From NCBI GenBank assembly GCA_021521415.1, contig JAIQDT010001946.1:62001-126000 (forward strand): a stretch of 64,000 bases of DNA, written 5' to 3'. This DNA is from Bidens hawaiensis (Eukaryota; Streptophyta; Magnoliopsida; Asterales; Asteraceae). The notes under the pieces were generated by a model. The model was not told the DNA's origin, did not search any database, and worked only from the letters and a program-made list of their open reading frames with translations. Shown piece by piece: positions 1-10,482 of this stretch (positions within the stretch are counted from its first letter, which is position 1; each line of letters begins with the position of its first letter). The translations under genes and the position numbers were made by a program.

Positions 1-233
1 GATCAAACTTACTCCTATTTATTTATTTTTTTTGTGTTTTGTTCTTAGTTTGTGTATTTTAATTTTTGACATGTACTCTTGAATTTGATGTGTAATGCCC
101 AAGTGGCAGAATTCACTTTATGTAATGTAGTGACTCTTTACCTAAATTGACTATCCTTAGAAATTTGATAAATTTGTAACATTATGCAGGTATGTTTTGG
201 TGCATCTGAGCTTGTTCCAATCTATGGGGAGAT
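1..233 (+). mobile_element. 3' internal tail and polypurine tract of a SIRE-type copia element
   Basis: This non-coding tail matches by eye the tail at 35560-35764 of the nested element further right. Both share the phrase GATGTGTAATGCC, a GTAATGTA block and the stretch GGTGCATCTGAGCTTGTTC just before the LTR. A polypurine tract (ATGGGGAGA, about 224-232) lies directly against the LTR, as expected for second-strand priming. The body of this plus-strand element lies left of the window, so nothing can be said about its coding capacity. The short reading frames here are not genes. Confidence 0.75.
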
Positions 234-1082
234 TGTTGAGTCGGATTTTCTCAAAGGAAGATTGGAATCTTCTCAACCTCCTCAAGAATCGGCTAAGTAT
301 GGACTACGATCAAGCTTGGACCATCGAGTATGGATTTACTACCTCGAGCATGGTGTCTGATGGATTTAAGACTTACTTCAGAGAAATCTTCTAAGTGTTG
401 AAGGCTTTGAGCAAGCTACACTTCCTCAAGCAAGAGTGTTCTTCATCGAGTATGGATTGCCAATCGAGCAAACAACTTGATCTATATCAAGAAGAACAAG
501 CTTGCTCAAGAGACTTATTCGAGCAAAGCAAGGATTATTCAAGAAGATTGAAGTGTGCTGGAGGAGAATATTTTCTATTTGAAAATATTCGAAGTAAAGT
601 ATGCTCGAAGACTTGCATCGAGCATACTGTGCATATCAAGTTTTCTCGAACAAGATATATCATACTCGAAGACCTTTTTTACACTTGTATTTATTTTGTC
701 ACTCATTATGTAATGATAGGGCTTCTAAAAGGAATGTCAGGGTCTATAAATAGAATACTAGGTTATCATTAAAAGACGGTTCTTTTGCTGAATACGAGGG
801 CTCACACCTGAGCGAATATTCTCATTGTCTCCTTGTACAGCCGTCGTCACAAAACCCTAGACATTCTCTTAATTGAATATCACTGTTACATTGAAACGAT
901 AAATCAATAATAGTGAATCTTTTTTCTATCTTGTTCTTTATTGACTATCTTTTATTTCACAAACCTTTAATCCTAAGACTTGGGTATTCTGATTCCGCCG
1001 TAATATCCAGGTGGCCTTTAGCTCTATAGATCTGTGTGTTCTTGTCAACCTATTAAGGTTAGCACCAGGTCCGGTCCTGAGA
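234..1082 (+). repeat. 3' LTR of a SIRE-type copia element
   Basis: The LTR begins TGTTGAGTCGG after the polypurine tract and ends near GGTCCTGAGA. It is clearly the same family as the LTRs at 1290-2327, 7021-8051 and 35765-36783 but is shorter (849 against about 1,020-1,040 bp). It is dense in the motif CGAGCA or its complement TGCTCG. A TATA box sits at 744-753, and the U5-like end carries the shared GATTCCGCCG and GTGTGTTCTTGTCAA blocks. The 207 bases between this LTR and the next element are AT-rich and without a recognisable gene. The open frames at 197-394 and 395-772 lie inside the LTR and are chance frames. Confidence 0.8.
744..753 (+). promoter_or_regulatory. TATA box of the LTR promoter
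   Basis: CTATAAATAG is a canonical plant TATA box. It lies about 340 bases before the LTR end, and equivalents exist in the sister LTRs at 1638-1647, 7362-7371 and about 36445. It would drive transcription rightwards out of the LTR. Activity is inferred. Confidence 0.6.
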
Positions 1083-1289
1083 TATCCTAATTTAAATATT
1101 TTACACGTTTAGTCCTCTAAGTTTCAAGTGCTTTTAAATACATAAATAATATATAAAAATGAATTGAAAGTTAATATATTTGGATATTTTTCACATTATA
1201 GCCGGGTAATTTGCAACTCGATTACACCTTTAAACAAAAACTTTAAATCCCGGAATTTTGTTACTGAACCAAATGAATAGAAAACGAAC

Positions 1290-2327
1290 TGTCAGGACCG
1301 TCTTTCGGGTGCAACCTTAGCAAAAGTTTGACAAGAACACACCGACTTAATTACTCAAAGACCGATTGAGTATCCCGGCGGAATCAGGATATTCAATGAT
1401 TGAGAATGAAAGCTTGTGGAGAATTATCAAACACAAAACAATAAATGATAATCGGTAAAGACTATTTCAACGACAAAGATTCACTATATTAAATGATATG
1501 TCAATGATACAGTGAATGGAATGTCTAGGGTTTTGTGTGACGGCGGCTTTTGATATTCGTCTGCAAAGATTATCAGTATGCGTGTCAAAAACCCTAAACC
1601 CGTCAAAAAACCGTGCCTAAGTAGTACCCTAGGATGTCTATATATAGACCCTAACATTCCATATATACGTCCTAGACATTACATAATGAAAGATAAATCT
1701 GATACAAGTGTTTCAGACCTCGAGCAAGGTATTTACCTTGCTCGAGCAAGCTTCCTACACAAGGTGTGCTCGGAGAGTGTCCTCGAGCATACTTTAATTA
1801 GAATATATTCTCTTTTGGAGAATACATATTCTCTTCGAGTAAGCTTCATTCCTCTTGACTTGTTCAAACTTTGCTCGAATAAGTCCATCGAGCAAGCTCA
1901 TTCTTCTTGATGTCTTCAGCTTTTCTTATTCAGCAATCTTTATCATGCTCGGATGTAAATCTTGCTCGGTAACTAAACTGTGCTCGAAGTCCTTGCTTTG
2001 ATTCACGTGACATCCTCTTATTGCATCCATCCTCGTCCCCATGTGCTTGATCATCCTGTGCTCGTAACACTTGGCTGGAACTTGTATGATCAAGTTGTTT
2101 GCTCGATTGGCAATCCATGCTTGATAGAAGAATACCCTTGCTCGTTGAAGTGTAGCTTGCTGGAAGCCTTCAACACTTAGAAGAATCAACCATTAAAGAT
2201 TCAGAACCTTGCTCGAAGTAGTAAAAACCATGCTCGATCGTCTGGGCTAGCTCGTGTTCCATACTTAGCCGTTTCTGAGGAGGTTGAGAAGATTCCAATC
2301 TTCCTTATCAAGAAATCCGACCCAACA
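1290..2327 (-). repeat. 3' LTR of the ORF3-only element
   Basis: The LTR runs TGTCAGGACC...GACCCAACA on the plus strand, so it reads TGTTGGGTC...GGTCCTGACA in its own orientation. The polypurine tract abuts it at about 2330-2338 (CTCCCCCTA on the plus strand). A TATA box, CTATATATAG, is at 1638-1647. There are roughly sixteen TGCTCG/CGAGCA occurrences, several as the full palindrome TGCTCGAGCA. Short open frames across it on both strands are not genes. Confidence 0.85.
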
Positions 2328-2543
2328 ATCTCCCCCTAGATTGGAACAAGCTCAGATGCACCAAAACATACCTGCACAGAGTTACACATGTATCAGATTT
2401 CTAGATAAATCATTTAAGAACGTGTCATTTCATTACATAATTGGAATTTTGCCACATAGGCATTACACACTAAATTTTTACAACTCAAACAAAGTATAAA
2501 GATAAACAGAATTAAAAATCAATCATCCATTAGCTCCATTCTG

Positions 2544-3281
2544 TTATCTTCTTCCTCTGTTCTTAGCTTCAGCCCTTTCTTTCAATTTCTTCACATATGC
2601 AGCTCTTTGCTTCAGCATGTCAAGTTCAGAGGAGTCAGAGGGATCACTTGGGAATCTTGCATCAATCAAATCTTGTAAATCTTGTGGATGCATATAATGC
2701 AGATCACCATCCTCCCTTATGACTGCAATAGGTATCCCTGACTCATTTCTCAAAGTGGTCAAATCATCATTTTGATTGTACGTTATGTATGTGATTCTTC
2801 CAAATTGTTGCACTCTTGAGTTGGGTTCCTTCATCACTTCTCTCGTAGCCAAGCACTCTTTTAAGGTCTTCCTTTTCTGATGAGAGCTGCTTGCTAGAGT
2901 TCTTTGTTTCTTTGATTTAGAGAGGGAAAGCTCGGATATGTGAACTTCACTTATTCTCTTCCTTCTTTTCTCTTTTTCTGCTTGGCTCCTGATCTCTCTC
3001 TTCTTTTGCTGCAAAAATGGGAATCCCTTTTCTGCTTGATCCTTTAAAAACTTTGAGAGATCATTCCTCAATTGACCAGATGGTTGACTTCTTACTTGAT
3101 TGTCATATAAATTCAGCTCAGCCATCTTGGTCAGTTGTTCTTCTGAAAAGTTTCTCAAATCATCTCTGAAGATGATGAGATGTCCTGCTTCATCTTCAGT
3201 GACAACCCTTAAGGTCTTCGATCTTCTGTCAAAGTAGAGATGTGTAGGCAAATTCAAATTTCTTGGCTGCACCGGCCTCAC
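2544..3281 (-). CDS. ORF3 C-terminal conserved module (fragment, 245 codons open)
   Basis: This uninterrupted frame continues the ORF3 frame upstream of it. It contains the block THLYFD.RSKTL.VVTED, then DD.R.F..EQL.KMA.L, which is matched residue for residue in much of the plus-strand copy at 34740-35000. A middle basic segment (about residues 85-130) is rich in Lys, Arg and Ser. The end carries DLHYMHPQDLQDLIDARFP and a Lys/Arg-rich tail, again paralleled in the other copy near 35370-35505. Retention of both ends in two diverged copies suggests that the C-terminus folds as a domain. I recognise no named family. Confidence 0.65.
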   Translation of the reverse strand: MRPVQPRNLNLPTHLYFDRRSKTLRVVTEDEAGHLIIFRDDLRNFSEEQLTKMAELNLYDNQVRSQPSGQLRNDLSKFLKDQAEKGFPFLQQKKREIRSQAEKEKRRKRISEVHISELSLSKSKKQRTLASSSHQKRKTLKECLATREVMKEPNSRVQQFGRITYITYNQNDDLTTLRNESGIPIAVIREDGDLHYMHPQDLQDLIDARFPSDPSDSSELDMLKQRAAYVKKLKERAEAKNRGRR

Positions 3282-3626
3282 ACTCTCTGACCTATGGGTT
3301 CCACTTGAGCTCCCCTTTTCAACATTCTTAATCTTATCAAGACCCTCTTCAACATACCATCTCTTTATCGTTTCATCTGTTTATACCAACAACTTTGACA
3401 TTCTTACTCCTTTTTTGTGGAGAGCACCCATCATTTCAGCACGTACCTCCTCTTCAACTCTCCTCATTTCCTCCTGTAATTTTCTTTGGGTTTCAAGATA
3501 CAATTTCTGCTCACTATTATATATCTCCATTAATTGTTCAAGAGGCATGTTTTGAAACTGTTCTTCTGACACACCCTTTTCCATCACAATTCTTTTTAAC
3601 AACTCTACCCTCTGAGGGTCCTCAAA

Positions 3627-4727
3627 TCACTTCTTTAATTCTTGATTTTTCTTTTCAGTTTCATCCTTTTCCCTTTGTAACCTCATTTTCAACTCCTGCT
3701 CTCTTTCAAATTTTTCTCGACTTGCTTGATCTTTGTGAGAGTCTTTAATTTGTTGAATTTTTCTTTTCAATTCTCCATGAGAAATGTTTATCAAGAAGTT
3801 GTAGCTGTAGCCATACAGCTGAAGGAATTTGATATCCTTGTGTTTGGCTTTCAAAGATTCATAATATTCTTCATTTTTCTGTTTCCTTTCAGTCTTCTTC
3901 AATTTTTCCTCATCTTCATTTTCCTTTTCGGCTTTCTTCAATTTTTCTTCATTTTCACTTTCACCATCCAATTCAATTACTTCTTCAAGGTCATGAAGAG
4001 CCTCAATCATTTGTTCTTGTTTGGATTGATCTCTTCTACCTTTTTCAAGTTTGTTTAACCTCAATTTGTACACCATTTTCTTGACAGATTTTTGTCTTTT
4101 GGATTTTGGTGTCACTACGTCATCAGTGCCTTTTCTTTTTAGAGATGATTTAGATTGAGTAGGAGAACGTGATGGAGTTACTTGATCTTCTGGCCCTTCC
4201 ATTATGATCTCCTCATCAACTGATTCTGATTCTTCAATAACAGCTTCATTTCTATGAGTCTCTTCAGTTTCTTCAGTGACCTCTTGAATGATGGGTTCAC
4301 TTGGTTCAACATGTTCTTTAGGTCTTGATTCTCCTTTGCTCAGATTTATAAATTCTAATTGAGCCTTTCTTGCTGCCATCACAATCTTTGGATGATGTTT
4401 CTCTGGATTATTCATAATCAGTGTAAGATCCTTCAATATAATCAACTTAACCATAGTGCTTGCTGAGACTTCAATGGTTTCATCTTCTTCATGAATAACT
4501 GGTCCCAACCCAAGTTCTTGTTCTTTTTCAAGATTTTCAGGTTCAGTCACTGATTGTTCTGGTTCATTGGTTGTTGGCTCTTCAGTCTCAATTGTTGTAT
4601 GTTCTGCAGCCTTTTCTTGATCATTATTCAGACTTTCATTGAAGGCATCAATTGTAGCCTTGATTGCTGCATCAACTTCCCTTAACCTCCACTCATCTTC
4701 TTCATATTTGTCTTTCATGTTTATCAA
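3627..4727 (-). CDS. ORF3 central acidic coiled-coil region (fragment, 366 codons open)
   Basis: This is the longest uninterrupted part of ORF3. It is very rich in Glu, Lys, Gln and Asn. The first half carries acidic blocks and Thr/Pro, then a basic patch of nuclear-localisation type (KRKGTDD, PKSKRQKS, KKMVYKLR). The second half is almost pure heptad-like Glu/Lys/Leu sequence, consistent with an extended coiled coil. The same order (acidic, KAKRQKS, VYERRGKQKK, then Glu/Lys coil) is seen at 33380-34500 in the plus-strand copy. Databases often label such sequences only as glutamic-acid-rich. Role unknown. Confidence 0.6.
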   Translation of the reverse strand: MINMKDKYEEDEWRLREVDAAIKATIDAFNESLNNDQEKAAEHTTIETEEPTTNEPEQSVTEPENLEKEQELGLGPVIHEEDETIEVSASTMVKLIILKDLTLIMNNPEKHHPKIVMAARKAQLEFINLSKGESRPKEHVEPSEPIIQEVTEETEETHRNEAVIEESESVDEEIIMEGPEDQVTPSRSPTQSKSSLKRKGTDDVVTPKSKRQKSVKKMVYKLRLNKLEKGRRDQSKQEQMIEALHDLEEVIELDGESENEEKLKKAEKENEDEEKLKKTERKQKNEEYYESLKAKHKDIKFLQLYGYSYNFLINISHGELKRKIQQIKDSHKDQASREKFEREQELKMRLQREKDETEKKNQELKK

Positions 4728-5095
4728 TGCTTCAATTACCTATTGAGGAATTTCCTCTGCTTCTTCTACCATTTGTTCCCTCTCCAGAGCTTCCAGCTCT
4801 TCATTCATTAAATTAATTGCAGTCTTTACAGATTCAGCTTCAGCTACATCTGGATCAACAACATTTTCTTTAAACAATATATCTTCTGATTGGACTGGGT
4901 GCTTAGGCAGGGGATGTAGATCATCTTCAGTCATTGCAACCCCTTTGCCTTTTCTTTTCTTTTTAAACTTTCTTCCTCAGTTTCTTTATCTTTCATATTC
5001 TCCCCCTCAACTTCTGACTCATCATCATATAGCTGATTGATCATGTTTAGTGCATCAGATGGTCCAACCTCCTGTTCAACATTAATATTCTCCCC

Positions 5096-5515
5096 CTATT
5101 TTGGTGCATCTGAGGTCTTCTCAACCTCAGACTGAGACTCAAGGGTTTGAATTTTCAATAAAGCCTCCTTCAGTGCAGCTTCCAATGACGAGTTCTTTGT
5201 AGCAAAAATGTCATTTTTCTCTCTTAACATTATGTTCTCAAACTCCAGTTTGGCATTTTCACATACAATATCATAGAGGTTTGGAGTTGATGGTGGGGTT
5301 TCAGCGGTTGGTTTTGGAACTGGGTCAGTAGATGGTTCAGAGTGAGCGGTAGGGTCATGAAAAGTGGAGTCTTGCATTTGTGAAGTAGGAATAGGTTCAA
5401 CAAGCACATCTTCATCCATAGGCTCAGTTAACTCTCCCTTGTCATGAATATCATTAGTAACCCCCTCATCTTCAGCTTGTTGAATCAACGGTCTCTCATC
5501 ACAACCAATCAACAT
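5096..5515 (-). CDS. ORF3 Ser/Thr/Pro-rich linker and second coil (fragment)
   Basis: The 139-codon open stretch lies in the same frame as the 6361 start. It follows an Asp/Asn-rich run encoded at 5520-5600. Its first part is rich in Thr, Ser, Pro and Glu; the second part (LEFENIMLREKNDIFATKN, then LEAALKEALLKIQTLE) looks like a short leucine-rich coil. The plus-strand copy has the same module at 29130-29280 (EALRVALEKIQTLE). It ends at a nonsense codon where the sister has an open frame, immediately before an internal purine tract. Confidence 0.55.
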   Translation of the reverse strand: MLIGCDERPLIQQAEDEGVTNDIHDKGELTEPMDEDVLVEPIPTSQMQDSTFHDPTAHSEPSTDPVPKPTAETPPSTPNLYDIVCENAKLEFENIMLREKNDIFATKNSSLEAALKEALLKIQTLESQSEVEKTSDAPK

Positions 5516-5742
5516 TTCAGGACCACCATCATTACCATCATCATTATCATTATCATTAGTACCATCCTCTTCATTATCATCACCATCATCATCTTCCTCA
5601 TCACTATTACCGGGGTCCTTGGAACATCAATCGCACCCAGTGCAGGTAGGAGTAACCATGGGAGTACATCCCAGTCATCATTTTCAATGAACTTACTTTG
5701 AGCATCCTTCATCTGTTTGCATATATTTGAGTCTTGCAATTT

Positions 5743-6361
5743 TTAAATCTGCCCTGTCCTCTGAATTTCTGGTAAGTCTCTGTTTATTAAGATCTGCAGA
5801 AAATGTGGGTACATTAAGAATCTTTGAGCGAGTGGCCTTTCAGCATTTGAAATCAACCCTTGAAAGATGAGTCTCGAAACATTGAAGGGTTGCTGGTAAA
5901 GAATTGCGACTGTGAGTGTCCCTAGCTCTCTACTCAACAAAGTCCAAGTCCCTCTCCGAGGAGATAAGGACCGGATGACATGATGAATCAAAAACCTGTA
6001 TAATAAAGGAAAACTTCCTTTTTGAAACTGACCCTCCTTTACTCCACCTAGGGACGGAGTAGGACAGTTGAGCCACAAAATTGTCATCAAGGTTCAGTGC
6101 AGCTCTGATTGAGGGCTCTGTTATCTCAATGTCATGATTTAGTATTGACGCCTCAATTCTTTCCCCATTGACATCATTCACATATGTTGCAGACCCCCAA
6201 AAATCCGTAATATGATTCCTGTATATTGTGGGGTCATTGGTTAAAGCCACCCGTAGATTGGAGTTTCTGAAAAAATTTATCATTGGCTCTAACTCTCTGT
6301 TGTCATCATCTATCTCCAACCGAGCACACATATTGTGCCGCTTTTCAAATTTGAACGCCAT
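5743..6361 (-). CDS. ORF3 N-terminal module (fragment, one frameshift)
   Basis: The frame opens at 6361 and continues after a shift in a second frame ending at 5743. Conserved motifs shared with 18368-19200 are TIYRNHITDFWGSA, DVNGERIEA, EITEPSIRAAL, GQFQKGSFPLLYRFLIHH, RRGTWTLLSREL and FLMYPHFLQILIN. This resembles the N-terminal module commonly found in third-ORF proteins of Asteraceae copia elements (established only in the sense that such ORFs are common; I cannot name a profile). It is mixed alpha/beta-looking and not gag-like, with no zinc knuckle. Confidence 0.6.
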
Positions 6362-7020
6362 CAGTTCTGTTCCGTAGTAATGTGCGTACCTAGCACATAC
6401 TTTGCTCTAAACACTTAGATGTTTCCTATCATTCAGTTGTCGTGCTCGTAGACTTGAAATCATACTTATGCACTCATGCTCGAAGATACATAGTAAAACA
6501 ACAAAGTATATCTTCGTGCTCGAAGATCAAAGATAACAAAACACATCAAAAACAAGCTCGAAGTATAGTCTAATTCCTAGATCATACTCGAAAATACTTA
6601 GAACAAACACAGATAACAGTGGTGAAATCAAAATCATTTGCCTGGAAGTTAAGACAAAAATCACACTCAAACTTTGCAATAATTACGATTACAAGTTAAT
6701 GAAATCATACCGTTTGCTCAAGCTTGGGTTTGAGGTGAACAAGAGATCAAAATCCAGTTTAAAAATTTATGTCGTTTAATTGGAAAGATCTCAACATGGG
6801 ATCAGATTGTCCAATAACTGTTACACCACTTCATTTTCAGCCTTATTATGATTTAAGTCAGGCGGACAGTATGTGTAAATTCTTAGTATGATTCTCATGA
6901 CGTTTGTGATATATCTAAGGTTCAATTAGTTGCTTGAGTTAGAATGGTCACACTTTAGACTTTAGTTGCTCCTTATCTCTTCTCAAAGCTTATTTAGCTT
7001 TCTCCAAATCACTCCCGAAT
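6362..7020 (-). promoter_or_regulatory. Leader between the 5' LTR and ORF3, with CGAGCA motifs
   Basis: This non-coding stretch contains TGCTCG/CGAGCA motifs at about 6440-6600, as in the region before ORF3 of the plus-strand copy (17520-18120). The part next to the LTR (6950-7020) matches 17095-17165. The TATAAAAG box of the plus-strand copy is not visible here, so ORF3 would depend on the 5' LTR. No recognisable tRNA-Met primer site (TGGTATCAGAGC type) is visible at the LTR junction. Confidence 0.5.
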
Positions 7021-8051
7021 TGACTTCGACCGTCTTTCGGGTGCAACCTTAGCAAAGGTTTGACAAGAACATACCGACTTAATTACTCAAAGACCGATTG
7101 AGTATCCCGGCGGAATCAAGATATTCAATGATTGAGAATGAAAGCTTGTGGAGAATTATCAAACACAAAACAATAAATGATAATCGGTATCAACGACAAA
7201 GATTCACTATATTAAATGATATGTCAATGATACAGTGAATGGAATGTCCAGGGTTTTGTGTGACGGTGGCTTTTGATATTTGTCTGCAAAGATTGTCAGT
7301 ATGCGTGTCAAAAACCCTAAAACCCGTCAAAAAACCGTGCCCTAGTAGTACCCTAGGATGTCTATATATAGACCCTAACATTCCATGTATATGTCCTAGA
7401 CATTACATAATGAAAGATAAATCTAATACAAGTGTTTCAGACCTCGAGCAAGGTATATACCTTGCTCGAGCAAGCTTCCTATACAAGGTGTGCTCAGAGA
7501 GTGTCCTCGATCATACTTTACTTAGAATATATTCTCTTTCGAAGAATACATATTCTCTTCGAGTAAGCTTCATTCCTCTTGACTTGTTCAAACTTTGCTC
7601 GAATAAGTCCATCGAGCAAGCTCATTCTTCTTGATGTCTTCAGCTTTTCTTATTCAGCAATCTTTATCATGCTCGGATGTAAATCTTGCTCGGTAACTGA
7701 ACTGTGCTCGAAGTCTTTGCTTTGATTCACGTGACATCCTCTTATTGCATCCATGCTCGTCCCCATGTGCTCGATCATCCTGTGCTCGTAACACTTGCTG
7801 GAACTTGTATGATCAAGCTGTTTGCTCGATTGGCAATCTATGCTTGATAGAAGAATACCCTTGCTCTTTGAAGTGTAGCTTGCTCGAAGCCTTCAACACT
7901 TAAGAAGAATCAACCATTAATGATTCAGAACCTTGCTCGAAGTAGTAAAAACCATGCTCGATCGTCTGGGCTTGCTCGTGTTCCATACTTAGCCGTTTCT
8001 AAGGAGGTTGAGAAGATTCTAATCTTCCTTATCAAGAAATCCGACCCAACA
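7021..8051 (-). repeat. 5' LTR of the ORF3-only element
   Basis: This is nearly identical by eye to 1290-2327 throughout, including AAGACCGATTGAGTATCCC and the rows of TGCTCG motifs. The inner end reads TGACTTCGACCG rather than TGTCAGGACCG, a small change at the point where the gag-pol deletion joined. The outer end GACCCAACA is followed directly by the target duplication CGAAC. Confidence 0.85.
7362..7371 (-). promoter_or_regulatory. TATA box in the 5' LTR
   Basis: CTATATATAG is palindromic, so strand is assigned from the LTR orientation. It should set the start of the leader transcript of the ORF3-only element. The same site is present in the 3' LTR at 1638-1647. Confidence 0.5.
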
Positions 8052-8056
8052 CGAAC

Positions 8057-10308
8057 GAACAATAATCGTAAATCATCGTGAACATTATATTAATGATGAA
8101 AGAATAACAAAACTATACCGACACGACCAAACGGGTCGGTGTTACGAATTCAAACTTGTAACATTTTGGTTTTTATTTACTCCTATATTGTAATTGTACT
8201 TAACACATTTTGTAGCCGGATATTTCATCAATAAAAAAATTCTGCAATTTCTTCATTTTTATTTGTTTGTTTAATTAATTATTTACTTGATAACGACTAT
8301 CAAGAATATACAAAAACAACCTCTAACTATTAATTAACCATTTATGTACCCAACCTCAAATTTCAAGGACCAGATTGCAAATACTATTCAAAATAATCTT
8401 CTTCCTCTTTAACCATTATCGCAGAAAACCCATCTTGCTTGTTCCTCATTTTCGGCTATAATAATCAAAATTGATCTTGCCAAATCGTGGAAGACCAAAA
8501 ACAAATCTCACCGACAGTTTAATCTTGGTAAATGACTCACAATTGACAGTTAATTAACCCTAATTGAACCCGCGGCCATATGAACCTGTTTACTAGATAA
8601 ATACCAAGCCAAAAAACAATTAAATCCTACCACATATTCATCTCAATCCCTCGACACTTAACCCTAATGCAATTGTGATATACGAAGCTGTTCAGACCCG
8701 AAACGAATTTAAGCTTAGGCCGCGAACCTTAGTCCGCCGTCCCTCAATAGGTTATCAAATCAGGTAATTGAAACATGCTTGTAGTCCGTTTTTGACCCAA
8801 TAACAACAACCCCAAGTTAATTTAAACGAACAATGAACAAATCAATGGATTTGAAATTCTAGGGTTTATGATCAAATTTGGGATGAAATCATGCTTGTTT
8901 ATATATTTTTAGATTTGGTATCTTTCACAATTGCAAACACCAGCCTGGTGGGTGTGTGTTAGAACACTTGGAACCGGTCTAGGCGTGGGTTCGTGCCCCC
9001 TGGACCCGGTTTTGAGTTTTCATTTTTTTATTTTGTCTTTTAATTATATTATTGATATTGTTACAATTATGTACCACTAAAAAAACGCTATCTTCTTAAA
9101 CCAAACACCGAGATATTGATTTCCGGACTTTTAAACTTTCCTCGACACCTATATATTATATACAAATATACACATAGATATATTTTTATATATACATTGT
9201 TATATAATTGGAATACCAATATATATATATGTATATATGTGTGTGTGTGTGTGTGTGTGTGCGTGTCGTAAATTAAAATAAACCGAACTAGTGACCGACT
9301 AGCGATTGAGTAACAAAGTTTTTTTCTGTTATTATATAAATACAAAATAATAATATTAATACTCATAATAAAAGTAATAATAATATAATGATAATAAGAA
9401 TAATATAAAATATAAATAATAAATAATCAATAATATATACATATATATATATAATACTCTCTAGATTTATTTTAACAATTAAACTAATAGTTCGTTAATC
9501 TTAGAACTCCATCGAATAGCAAATCCGTTATAAGCCTCGTTAATTTTTCGTTTATTAATTAATTGTATCGTTACAATTAGGCAATTTTTGTTGACGTATC
9601 TCGCGGAGCGCAATCATCGTCATCTTAACTTTTATTATCATCATCTCATTACTCATTCCACTCGTAAGTTAAGTAATTCACATCCCCCTTTTTACAGTTT
9701 TATATTTTGGGGTAACTTAATTATTTTATTTCACACTACAATTTCATTATTTGTGTTTATATGATATTGCTCAATTAGTTATACGTGCGAATGTGACTAT
9801 GCGTTTAATTTTTAGTTATGGTTGTTGGTATCTCATCCTCATCCTTATTAGTATGATCATACACCGTCGGAGTAGCTCGTTATCCATGGGATTCGAGTGA
9901 AAAGACAACTTTTATATTATTGTTATGCTAGTTGTAGTAGTTCGTATTTAACGCAAGGAATTGTCTTTTCAATACTATATATATTCAAAAAAACCGTGGT
10001 TACTTGCTCAACTTTATGTTGACAAACTATATATTTTCACGCATGATGCAGGTAGCTTTTTGGGATGAAGAAACAAGTTAAAGAATAGTTGGACTTTAGG
10101 TTGCATGGCGAATAAAGACTTCTTTGTTTTATTTTCAATTATTTAAGTTGTAATGTTTATTTCCTTGAGACAATTTTGTGTTTTGCGTACTTGATATATG
10201 AAATGAATAATTTAGATATTGAAACGTGTATTTTACTTAATGTCTTTTGAGCTATGATACAATTATATTGCGCCCTGGCATATTCCGCCGTAGGTTGGGA
10301 TGAACACG
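8057..10308 (+). repeat. Decayed long LTR, same family as the one at the right window edge
   Basis: Bases 9923-10308 match the reverse complement of 63616-64000 over their whole length (for example GCTAGTTGTAGTAGTTC and CAAGGAATTGTC), ending in a degenerate form of the TTGGGGTGTGACA end. The left limit is uncertain. Within it are a donor-like CAGGTAATT at about 8762, a tRNA-T-arm-like GGGTTCGTGCCCCC at about 8989, AT-rich microsatellites, a (GT)n run at about 9239-9260 and an acceptor-like GATGCAG|GTAGC near 10050. There is no gene; open frames at 9088-9366 and 10157-10339 are chance frames. Confidence 0.5.
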
Positions 10309-10482
10309 TAATGCAATGACGAATGCCACATAAATACATGCAACAAAAATTAATTAATTACATTATATATATATATAAAGCCGAAAATTTCAAATTGGGT
10401 TAAGTATTTGGGTTTTAAAATTAACGAATATTACACCCGTAACTCGTTATCTATCCCTACCAGCTTCCACTTAACCGAATTG

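Larger units (their letters stand above)
2544..6361 (-). pseudogene. ORF3 of the SIRE-type family, about 1,270 codons, lightly broken
   Basis: The protein starts at an ATG at 6361 (MAFKFEKRHNMCARLE) and ends RGRR-stop at 2544. The frame is broken by a shift in the N-terminal third (about 6040) and back by about 5515, a nonsense codon near 5096, a shift near 4950, and in-frame stops at about 4738, 3625 and 3379. From 4934 to 2544 it is one frame of 797 codons with only those three stops. Order of parts: a conserved N-terminal globular module, an Asp/Glu-rich stretch, a Ser/Thr/Pro-rich linker, a long Glu/Lys-rich coiled-coil-like region, and a conserved C-terminal module. It occupies the position of the so-called envelope-like ORF of SIRE elements. 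I see no signal peptide, fusion peptide or convincing membrane segment, so its function is unknown. Confidence 0.75.
1290..8051 (-). mobile_element. Non-autonomous SIRE-type copia derivative carrying only ORF3
   Basis: This is a complete LTR element on the minus strand. LTRs lie at 1290-2327 and 7021-8051, and a perfect 5-bp target-site duplication CGAAC (1285-1289 and 8052-8056) brackets it. Internally there is no capsid, protease, integrase, reverse transcriptase or RNase H; all coding sequence is the family's third ORF. The sequence inside the 5' LTR (about 6950-7020, read on the minus strand) matches 17095-17165 of the autonomous relative, which lies after that element's RNase H. The missing block is therefore everything from the primer site to beyond pol. 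The element must have moved using proteins supplied in trans. The two LTRs look very similar by eye, suggesting a fairly recent insertion. Confidence 0.85.

Noticed and set aside
395..772. 125-codon open frame
   Set aside because: Lies wholly in an LTR, and sister LTRs do not conserve the frame.
5444..5701. Ile/Thr-rich frame on the plus strand
   Set aside because: Antisense shadow of the Asp/Asn-rich part of ORF3.
2544..6361. Calling ORF3 a viral-type envelope glycoprotein
   Set aside because: No signal peptide, fusion peptide, furin-like site or convincing membrane helix is seen; only its position matches the envelope-like ORF of other elements.
10157..10339. Small protein on the minus strand
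   Set aside because: Falls in a decayed LTR end that is repeated at 63616-64000; no coding support.
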